Below are positions 6,291 through 15,800 of a stretch of DNA of 18,125 bases, piece after piece. The notes under the pieces are model-generated. The model worked only from the letters and a program-made list of their open reading frames with translations. It was not told where the DNA came from and did not search any database. This stretch comes from CAZCEC01 sp964497615 (lineage in GTDB: Bacteria; Chloroflexota; Anaerolineae; Anaerolineales; UBA6663). The DNA is taken from positions 1 through 18,125 of the forward strand of contig CAZCEC010000100.1 of NCBI GenBank assembly GCA_964497615.1, written 5' to 3'. Numbering within the stretch: the stretch's first letter is position 1; every line of letters begins with the position of its first letter. Position numbers and translations under genes: made by a program.

Positions 6291-7946
6291 CTATTCCTGG
6301 CCGGGCGCCCACTGGAAGATACGGAAGATCACAAATTCGGCCGGCTTCACCGGCGCCATGCCGATCTCGATGATCAGCCGTCCCAGGTCGCGCGAGGCCG
6401 GCGGGTTCGTCTCCCCGTCGCACTTCACGAAGAACGCCTCCCCCGGCGCCGACCCGAACAGCGCCCCGTCGCGCCACACCATCGTCAGGAACGCCGTCAC
6501 GTCCCGCCGCACCCGCCCCCACAGCCGCGGCTCGTTCGGCTCGAACACCACCCACTGCGTCCCGCGCTCGATCGACTTCTCCACGAAGTTGAACAGCCGC
6601 CGCACGTTGATGTACCGCCACGACGGGTTCGACGACAGCGTGCGCGCCCCCCACACCCGGATGCCCATGCCTGGGAACGCCCGGATGCAGTTGACCCCGA
6701 ACGGGTTGAGCGTGTCCTGCTCGCCCTTGGTCACGTTGTAGGCCAGCCCGGTCGCCCCGCGCACCACCTCGTTGGCCGGCGCCTTGTGCACGCCGCGCGT
6801 GCTGTCGCTGCGCGCCCACACCCCCGCCATGTGGCCCGCCGGCGGCACGTGGATCGGCCGGTTGCTCACCGGATCGCTGATCTCGATCCACGGATAGTAC
6901 AGCGCCGCATAGCTCGAGTCGTACCCGGCCACGTCCATGCGCCACTTCTTGATCGCCTGCGGCGACATGTTCGGCGGCGCGTCCAGAATCGCCACCCGGT
7001 CGGCCAGCCGCTCGCAGTGCGCGATGATGGCCGTCTGCACCGCCTTGATCGTGTTCAGGTCCAGCTTCTGGCCCGGCAGCGTCGTCATCAGGTCCGGCAC
7101 CACCACCATCGTGATGTCGTCGATGGCCTCCAGGCCCTCGATGCCGGTGCGCTCCAGGATTTCGCCCTGGAAGTCGCTGGGCGTCGGCGCCGACAGCAGC
7201 CGGTTCTCGATGTTCAGCGACTGCTGCTGCTCGCGCGGCGTCAGCTTGGCCACCGGCAGGTTGTTGCCCTCCGGCACCACCAGGTCAATGAACTGTGGGC
7301 CCCGGTTGTCCTTGTAGGCCACGCCGATGCTCTTGGCGCCGCCCTCGTGCTCCACCTCGGCCAGGGTCACGTCCGACAGGGTCTCCTGCACCGCCCACCC
7401 GCCGGCCGTCTTCTCGCGTTCCACCGTGATGGTGAAGCCGCCGCCCCCGCCCTCGGCCGCTGGCGCCGCGGCCTCGGCCTCGCCTTCCTTGGCCTTGCCC
7501 TTCGGCTTCTCGGCCGGCGCGGCGATCTGCGGCGCGTCCACCCGCACCCGCAGCCGCAGCCCGTCGAACCCGGCGTGCCGGGCGCGCACCAGCAGCCCCG
7601 GCTTCCCGTCCGCGTTCAACAGTTGCGCCTGCGCCCGCGGGATGGTCTTCACGCTCAGCACGTAGCAGCGCGAGCCCCCATTCTGAAAATACCCGTAGAC
7701 CGCGTGCGGCAAGTAGGCGCCGTTGACGAAGTTGCCAAAGCGCTCCACATACTGCGTCCAGTTGGTCACCAACTGCGGTCGGTTGAACAAGTCCCGGGTC
7801 ACGGTCTCGCCGTCAACGACCTCGGTCATGTGCGCCTTCTCGGTGAACCCCACGAAGCAGGCCATCGCCGTGCCGACCCCTTCGATGGGTTTGGGACCGC
7901 GGTCAATTTCCTCGACGTAGACCCCAGGTGACAGATACTCCGGCAT
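6291..7946 (-). CDS. Contractile tail sheath protein
   Basis: The 551-residue product begins MPEYLSPGVYVEEIDRGPKP, the diagnostic sheath N-terminus. It carries the YGYFQNGGSRCYV segment near residues 85-105, and a C-terminal part with LFNFVEKSIERGTQWVVFEP, then NEPRLWGRVRRDV, then PAEFVIFRIFQWAPGQE. It polymerises around the tube and contracts to drive it through a target membrane. Residues about 145-175 contain an Ala/Glu/Lys/Gly-rich low-complexity loop (AEKPKGKAKEGEAEAAAPA), probably on the outer surface within an insertion domain. The ATG at 7946 has AAAGGAG a few bases upstream (7953-7958). A single sheath gene is seen here, whereas some eCIS loci have two or three. Confidence 0.96.
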   Translation of the reverse strand: MPEYLSPGVYVEEIDRGPKPIEGVGTAMACFVGFTEKAHMTEVVDGETVTRDLFNRPQLVTNWTQYVERFGNFVNGAYLPHAVYGYFQNGGSRCYVLSVKTIPRAQAQLLNADGKPGLLVRARHAGFDGLRLRVRVDAPQIAAPAEKPKGKAKEGEAEAAAPAAEGGGGGFTITVEREKTAGGWAVQETLSDVTLAEVEHEGGAKSIGVAYKDNRGPQFIDLVVPEGNNLPVAKLTPREQQQSLNIENRLLSAPTPSDFQGEILERTGIEGLEAIDDITMVVVPDLMTTLPGQKLDLNTIKAVQTAIIAHCERLADRVAILDAPPNMSPQAIKKWRMDVAGYDSSYAALYYPWIEISDPVSNRPIHVPPAGHMAGVWARSDSTRGVHKAPANEVVRGATGLAYNVTKGEQDTLNPFGVNCIRAFPGMGIRVWGARTLSSNPSWRYINVRRLFNFVEKSIERGTQWVVFEPNEPRLWGRVRRDVTAFLTMVWRDGALFGSAPGEAFFVKCDGETNPPASRDLGRLIIEIGMAPVKPAEFVIFRIFQWAPGQE

Positions 7947-8002
7947 GCTGAACTCCTTTCCCTTCCCTCTGTGTTACAGGTGAGTGGTAACGCTGCGGTT
8001 GG

Positions 8003-8194
8003 CTAGCGGCGCGGGCGCCGGGCCGCCGTGGGTGCGGGTGTGATGGTTGCCGCTCGTGATCGTCGCCTCCTTTCGGCAAGAACCTCACCGGCAGTCGCGG
8101 CCGTGCCCACAACGCCAGGCCCAAGCCCCAAAATCGGAGCAGGGCGCTGCGCCTGGGGTCGCCTTTCGCGCGGCCGTTCGCCGGTGTCGCTCAT
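8003..8194 (-). CDS. Possible 63-aa basic protein overlapping the cap gene stop
   Basis: An ATG at 8194 overlaps the TGA of the cap gene in an ATGA arrangement, typical of translational coupling. The frame runs 63 codons to TAG at 8003, starting MSDTGERPRERRPQAQRPAP and ending TPAPTAARRPRR. It is strongly Arg/Pro-rich with a Gly/Val/Ala-rich centre. No family is recognised. Third-position G/C bias is weaker than in neighbouring genes, so this may be only a spacer frame. It ends 56 bases before the sheath start. Confidence 0.4.
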   Translation of the reverse strand: MSDTGERPRERRPQAQRPAPILGLGPGVVGTAATAGEVLAERRRRSRAATITPAPTAARRPRR

Positions 8195-9003
8195 AAGTCG
8201 ATGTCGTAATTCGCCGCCGGCACCTTGATCTTGTGCCGGCTGGCCTTGTGTCCGTCCGCCGTAACCTCCAAAGTATAGTCGCCCGGCGTCAGATTGCGAA
8301 TCGAGAACTCGCCGTTCGGGTTCTGGACGGCCAGGTCGCCCCGCTCCACCAGCTTCACCCGCACGCCCGCCAGCGGCTTTTTGCTGTTGATATTGAAGCT
8401 GATGGACAGGTAGCTGTGGCTGCTGCCGTCGGCCCGGTCCGGCTGCCGGAAGCCAAATTCCGCCGTGCGCGTCAGCGGCTGCTCCGTCGGCGCAAACGGG
8501 CTGAACGCCACCGTCGCCACCAGCACCAGCCCCGGCCGCTGCTGGTTGTCCAGCACGCTCCACAGGTCGCTCGGCTTGTCCAGCGTGTCTGGCTGGGCCA
8601 CCTTCAGCGGAATCGGCGCCGGCTGATCGAGCAGGCTGGCCGGCAGCCCCTCCTCCGGCATCTCCGGAAACCGCAAAAAGGTGATCAGCGTCCGCGCCAG
8701 CAGCCGGTGCTCGTCCTCCGGCGCCGTGGCCCAGGCCGTCACCAGGTAATACAGGTCCAGCCGCGTCGGCTGCCGCATCGTCAGCACGCTGCTGGGCCGC
8801 CGCTCCACCTCGCGCTGCGTCGCCTCGCGCCGCAGCCGCAAGTTCTCGCGAATATCGTACAGATACAGGTTCAGGCTGGGCCGGCTCAGCCGCGCCGACC
8901 ACTCGCGCCGCGGCTGGTCGAACGAAACGTCCACCTCGTTGTCGCGAATCGGCAGTTCGCGCACCAGCAGGTCTCGCAGCGCATCATCTAGATCGTCAAT
9001 CAT
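8191..9003 (-). CDS. DUF4255 (Pvc16/Afp16-like) tail cap protein with C-terminal beta-sandwich domain
   Basis: Residues about 1-185 fit the DUF4255 or Pvc16 N-terminal family. MIDDLDDALRDLLVRELP is followed by VSFDQPRREWSARLSRPSLN, LYLYDIRENLRLR, and DLYYLVTAWATAPEDEHRLL. In known eCIS this protein caps the membrane-distal end of the tube and sheath and stops tube growth. Residues about 190-265 form a separate domain, with LAGVRVKLVERG, then FSIRNLTPGDYTLEVTADGH and HKIKVPA. This resembles carboxypeptidase-regulatory-like or PEGA beta-sandwiches. The gene is the first of the structural operon, with a TATACT box 52 bases upstream of ATG 9003 but no clear Shine-Dalgarno site. The TGA overlaps a possible small downstream frame. 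Confidence 0.9.
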   Translation of the reverse strand: MIDDLDDALRDLLVRELPIRDNEVDVSFDQPRREWSARLSRPSLNLYLYDIRENLRLRREATQREVERRPSSVLTMRQPTRLDLYYLVTAWATAPEDEHRLLARTLITFLRFPEMPEEGLPASLLDQPAPIPLKVAQPDTLDKPSDLWSVLDNQQRPGLVLVATVAFSPFAPTEQPLTRTAEFGFRQPDRADGSSHSYLSISFNINSKKPLAGVRVKLVERGDLAVQNPNGEFSIRNLTPGDYTLEVTADGHKASRHKIKVPAANYDIDL

Positions 9004-9054
9004 TCTGAGTTGTCATGAGACGCACAATTGGTGTCCGTGTTTCGACCGGCGCGA

Positions 9055-9060
9055 AGTATA
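9055..9060 (-). promoter_or_regulatory. Candidate -10 box (TATACT) of the eCIS structural operon
   Basis: TATACT reads on the minus strand about 52 bases upstream of the cap-gene ATG. No good -35 hexamer is seen at 16-18 bases. The same hexamer lies just upstream of the ATPase and KaiB-like genes, which strengthens the call. A start site near 9047 would give a leader of about 44 bases. Confidence 0.4.
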
Positions 9061-9092
9061 CCCCATCTAGTTAGAATCGCTACTTTATACTC

Positions 9093-9155
9093 CATCCCCC
9101 TGGGGTCGTGACCTTCATCCCCCTGGGGTCAGGACCCCAAGGGGGTCATGACCTT
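9093..9155. repeat. Tandem palindromic repeats between deacetylase and cap genes
   Basis: CATCCCCCTGGGGTC occurs at 9093-9107 and again at 9116-9130. A third, inverted-like copy reads GACCCCAAGGGGGTCATGAC from 9133. CCCCCTGGGGTC (9119-9130) and GACCCCAAGGGGG (9133-9145) can fold into a 12-bp hairpin with a one-base bulge, and each unit is itself CCCC/GGGG palindromic. GTGACCTT or ATGACCTT closes each unit. The block lies after the deacetylase stop and 33 bases or more upstream of the TATACT box. It could be a terminator without a U tract, or a regulator-binding array. Confidence 0.6.
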
Positions 9156-9161
9156 CATCCT

Positions 9162-10151
9162 TCATAATTCACCCTTCCCCATCCCCACCACCATCTCCAC
9201 CAGCCCCGCCAAATGCCGGTAACTCTCCCGCCCATAGCCCCCCGCGCCCAGCGCCGCCACCGGCACCCCCGCCCCTACCAGCGTCTCCAGCGCCAGCCGG
9301 TCGCGCGCCCGCAGCCCATCCGCGCTCACGTTCAGCCCCCCCAGCAGGTCCGCCTCGTGCACGTCCGCCCCCGCCACGTAGAACGCCAGCGCAAACGGCC
9401 CGGCCCTCAGCGCCTTCTCCAGCGCCTGGCCCAGCGTCTTCAGGTACGCCTGGTCGCCCGTGCCCGACCGCAGCGGCTGGTCCACGTCAATCCGCCGCCG
9501 CGCCGCCAGGTCCTGCGGGTAAATGTCGCGGTTATACAGGTCCACGATGTACACCCCGGCGTCGTTGCGCGCCAGGTGCTCGTTGCCGTTGCCCTGGTGC
9601 GCGTCCACATCCACGATCAGCACCCGCGCCTCCGGCCCCAGCACCGCCTCCGGCCCGTGCCGCAGCGCCGCCAGCGCCACCGCAATGTCCGCATAAAAGC
9701 AGAACCCCTCCCCCTGCTCGCTGCTGGCATGGTGATAGCCCCCCGCCAGGTTCACCGCCAGCCCGCCCCGCAGCGCGTGCTGCGCCGCCAGCAGCGTGCC
9801 CATCGTCCCCAACCGCATCGGCCGCAGGATGCGCTGGTCCAGCAGAAAGCCCGGCAGCCGCGCCAGCAGCGGCAGCTCCACCACCTGCGCGATATAGCGC
9901 GGCGACCGCAGTTGGTGTAAATAGTGCGGCGGGTGCACCGCCAGCAGCCGTTCCCGCTCGATGGGCCGCGCCGGCCGCACCGTGCGCGCCCTCAGTTCCG
10001 CGCCCACGTGCCGCCGGGCCGCCTCCCAGGCGCGGCTGTACTTGCGCCCGTCGAACGGATGTAATTTGTTAAACCCCAGGAGGTGAATATCGTACCCGGG
10101 TGAGTAGATCACCCGTGGATCAAGCGTGTGCTTCCGGCCCGCCGCTGCCAT
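9162..10151 (-). CDS. Histone deacetylase family (AcuC/HDAC-like) zinc-dependent deacetylase
   Basis: The 329-residue protein has the full HDAC-fold signature. IYSPGYDIHLLGFNKLHPFD is near the N-terminus, the His pair H140-H141 is in NLAGGYHHASSEQGEGFCFY, D183 and H185 are in DVDAHQGNG, D263 is in YVAGADVHEADL, and Tyr306 is in LGAGGY. By homology D183, H185 and D263 bind zinc and Tyr306 stabilises the intermediate. Substrates in this superfamily include acetyl-lysine, acetylpolyamines and other acyl amides, and the sequence alone does not choose. It has no signal peptide or membrane segment. ATG 10151 lies 7 bases after the AAA+ ATPase stop, so the two are likely coupled. The stop falls in TTATGAAGGATGAAGG, a simple repeat also seen after the sensor gene. 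Confidence 0.93.
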   Translation of the reverse strand: MAAAGRKHTLDPRVIYSPGYDIHLLGFNKLHPFDGRKYSRAWEAARRHVGAELRARTVRPARPIERERLLAVHPPHYLHQLRSPRYIAQVVELPLLARLPGFLLDQRILRPMRLGTMGTLLAAQHALRGGLAVNLAGGYHHASSEQGEGFCFYADIAVALAALRHGPEAVLGPEARVLIVDVDAHQGNGNEHLARNDAGVYIVDLYNRDIYPQDLAARRRIDVDQPLRSGTGDQAYLKTLGQALEKALRAGPFALAFYVAGADVHEADLLGGLNVSADGLRARDRLALETLVGAGVPVAALGAGGYGRESYRHLAGLVEMVVGMGKGEL

Positions 10152-10158
10152 CCAGTTG

Positions 10159-12438
<2,280 letters not shown>

Positions 12439-12446
12439 GTCCCGCG

Positions 12447-12455
12447 AGTATAGCA
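12447..12455 (-). promoter_or_regulatory. Extended -10 promoter giving a probable leaderless ATPase transcript
   Basis: On the minus strand TGCTATACT is an extended -10 element (TG-N-TATACT). It is followed by CGCGGGAC and then ATG at 12438. Transcription starting 6-8 bases after the box would begin at or within two bases of the ATG, leaving no room for a ribosome binding site. No convincing -35 hexamer is seen; upstream DNA is simple repeat. Confidence 0.6.
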
Positions 12456-12492
12456 GACAACCCCCGCCATACCTCCCCCTGCTCCCCTTCAC

Positions 12493-12815
12493 ACTCCGCC
12501 GGTCGTCCGTCGTTCCTCACCCTCCGTCCGCCCCCTATCTTCGTCCTCCATCTTCCCTTCGTCACCCATCAACCGTCACGCTTCGTCCGTCCTTCGTCCT
12601 TCGTCGTCCGCCCGTCCGCCCGTCACCCTTCACCCGTCACATTCCATTCGTCTTTCGTCCTTCGTCGTCCGCCCGTCCGCCCGTCCGCCCGTCCGCCCGT
12701 CACCCTTCACCCATCACATTCCATTCGTCTTCCGTCATCCGTCGTCCGTCGCCGGTCTTCTGACTTCCAACTTCCGACTTCTGTCCTTCATCCTTCATCC
12801 TTCATACTTCATACT
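12493..12815. repeat. Intergenic simple-repeat spacer with a duplicated unit of about 65-75 bp
   Basis: No gene is supported here. The plus strand is a mosaic of CCTTCGT, CCGTCCG, GTCACCCTTCACC and CTTCATC units. A compound unit running from CGTCCTTCGTCGTCCGCCCG to CACATTCCATTCGTC occurs at about 12590-12653 and again at 12656-12729. The second copy has two extra CCGTCCGC units. The right end, TTCATCCTTCATACTTCATA, overlaps the stop codon of the sensor gene (12802-12804) and encodes its last residues. Confidence 0.8.
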
Positions 12816-15800
12816 TCATCCTCACCACCGCCTCCACCACCCGCGGGTCAAACTGCTTCCCCGCCTCCGCCTGGAAGTGCGCCTTTACCTGCTCCGGCGC
12901 CCACGCCGCCCGCCACGGCCGCGCGCTCGTCAGCGCCTCCCACGCATCCGCCGCCGCGAACACCCGCGCCGCCAGCGGGATCTGCTCGCCCCTCAGCCCG
13001 CTCGGGTAGCCCGTCCCGTCCCACCGTTCGTGGTGGCTGTAGGCCACCTCCAGCGCCGGCCGCAAATGCGCCATCGGCATCAGCAGGTCGCGCGCCAGCC
13101 CCGGATGCTGCCGCATCACCGCCCACTCGGCCTCATCTAGCGGCCCGGGCTTGTTCAGGATCGCCTCCGGCACCCCCATCAGCCCCACGTCGTGCAGCAG
13201 CCCGCCGCGCCGCAACTGCACCAGCTCCGCCTCGCCCATCCCCAGCGCCCGCGCCAGCCGCTCGGCCAGTTCCGTCACGCGCCGCGCGTGCCCGGCCTCC
13301 CCGCGCTCGCGCAGGTCCAGCGTCCGCGCCCAGCCCTCGATGGTCTCCTCGAATGCCAGCCCCAGCCCCAGGTTGGCCCGCTGCAGCGTGTTGAACAGCC
13401 CCGCGTTCTCAATCGCCACCGCCGCCTGCCCGGCCAGCGTCTGCACAAACTCCAGCCACTCACTCGTCGGCTGCAGCCGCTCCCGGTGGAACACATCCAG
13501 CACGCCCTTCACCTCGCCCTTGGCAATCAGCGGCACCGCATAGTACGCCGTGAAGCCCTCGCCCATCAGCAGGTTCAGCCGGCTAAACTCCGCCGCGTGC
13601 TCAGGGAGGTCGGCCATCAGGATCGGCCGGCGCTCCAGCGCCGCCCGCCCGGCCAGCCCTTCCCCCAGCCGCACATGCGACCGCTCGATGGCCTTCGTCC
13701 GGAAGCCCCGGCTGGCCGCGTGGTCCAGCACCTGCAAGTGCGGGTTCAACAGCAGCACTGCCGCCGCGTCCACCTCCAACTGCGTCGTCGCATGGTCCAG
13801 CAGCACGCTCAGCGTCACGCGCACATCCAGGCTGGAGGTGATGGCCCGGTCAATATCGTGCATGGCCTGCACGTAGTGCAGCCGCCGCTCCGTCTCCGCG
13901 AACAGCCGCGCGTTCTCAATCGCGATGGCCGCCGCGTTCGCCGCCAGCCCCAGCAGTTCCGCCTCCGCCTCGGTGTAGCGGCTGGGCGTGCGGCTTTGCG
14001 CGTGCAGCACCCCAATCGCCCGGCCCTTCACCAGCATCGGCACATACACCCCAGACCTGATCCCGGTGTTGACGCTGTCGGGAGGTGTCCGCCCTTCCAC
14101 CGACCAGTACGCGGGCAGGTCGCCGATGATCAGCGGCTGGCCCGACCGAATGACTTCGCTCTGAGTGCCCAGGCCGGGCGGCTTAATGGGGCTGCTGGCA
14201 CCCGCGTCAATCTGGCGCGGCCTTCCATCGTCCAGCGCGTACGCCAGCGAGATGGTCTCCGCCTCCGCGTCATACAGGCTCACCCCAATCCGGTGCACCT
14301 CCGGCAGCAGCCGCTCCCCGGTGGCGCACAGTTCGGCATAGATGCGCGGCAGGTCCAGCGTCTCCGACAGCTTGCGGCCCAGCGCGTTGATGGCCGCCAA
14401 CTGCTCCGCCCGCCGCTGGGTGGCCTCGTGCAGGCTGGCCCGGTTCAGCGCGTTGGCCGCCAGGTCCGCCAGCGCCTGCAGCAACTGGGTGTCGTGGGGC
14501 GCGAAGGGCTTCGGCCGCACCACCCACAGCGCCCCCAGCGTGTGCTGCGCCGCCACCAGCGGCAGCGCCGCGCCCGCGTACTTCCCATCCATTTGATCCC
14601 GAAACTGGAAATTGGGCGCCTGGCGCAGATCATCCGCCACAAACACCTGGCCCGTGCGAATCACGTAGCCCGTGGGGCTGTCGCCCACCGGCGTGCGCAC
14701 GCCCGCCGTGTTGGCCCACTTGCCCTGCGCCTCCTCCACCTCAATCTCCTGCCCGCCCGGCAGCAGCCGCATGATCGACACCCCCGTCGCCCCCATCAGC
14801 GCGCGCACATGCTCCATCAGGATCGGCAGCATATCGGCCCGCGTGGCCGCCTCCCGCAGCGCCTCCCGCAGCGCCTCGCTCAGCGCCCTCAGCGCCTCCA
14901 GGTCCCGCTCGCGCCGCCGCCGGTCGGTGATGTCCTCGTACACCACGATGGACCCGGCAATGGCGTCGTCCTCGCCGCGCAAGGGCACCACCGAGCTATA
15001 CACGTGCCGGTGCACCCCGTCGAACGCCTCGATCTCCAGGATGCGGCGCAGGGTCGGCTGGCCGCGCGCCAGCGCCCGCTCCAGCGGCCAGTCCGCGCCG
15101 GTCAGTGGCTGGCCGGTCTCCCCATCCCAGGCGCGGTGCGCCCGCTCCTCCCGCACGTCATAGTCCGGCTCATAGCCCCAAATCGCCCGCCCGGCCGGGT
15201 TCTCCAACTGCACATTGCCGTCGCGGTCCGTCAGCCACACCCCCACTGGCAGCAGTTCCAGCATCTTGCTCAGCATCTGCTCCCGTTCGCGCAGCGCCGC
15301 TTCCGCCCGCCGCCGCTCGGCCACTTCCTGCTGCGCCGCCGCGTAGTGCCGCGCATTCTCCAGCGCCACCGCCGCTTGCAGCGCCACCGTAAACAGCAGG
15401 TCGCGCTGGCGTGGCCGAAACGCATCCGCCCGGTCATAGTCCTGCACGCACAGCACCCCCAGCACGCTCTCCCCGGCCAGCATCGGCACCGCCACCAGGC
15501 TCTTGGCCGCCTGCCCCACCGGCTCAATCCCCAGCTCCGCGGTCGTCGCCGCCAGGTCGCCCGTCAGCAGCGGCGCCCGCGTCCGCACCACGTACTCGGT
15601 GATGCCGTTGGCCGCCGGCCGCTCCCCCGGCTCCCGCCACTCGCCATGGATGGTGTACACCGGGAACGAGATCATCTGCCGTTCAGCGTCGTACAGCGCG
15701 ATGTACAAGTTGCGGTTGTCCAGCAGTTGCCCCAGCAGCCCGTGGATGCGCCGCAGCGTTTCCTCCGGTGTCACCAATTCGCTCAGGCTCCGCCCAATCT

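Noticed and set aside
7903..8124. A 73-codon minus-strand frame spanning the sheath start
   Set aside because: It overlaps the well-supported sheath start and its ribosome binding site, and has no recognisable content.
8003..8902. A 299-codon minus-strand frame overlapping the cap gene
   Set aside because: Most of it is an out-of-frame reading of the DUF4255 gene. Only the last 63 codons, after the ATGA overlap, were kept as a tentative small gene.
12590..12729. CRISPR-like or origin-like repeats in the spacer
   Set aside because: Units are short overlapping heptamers and variable in number, with no spacer pattern and no DnaA-box-like 9-mers noticed.
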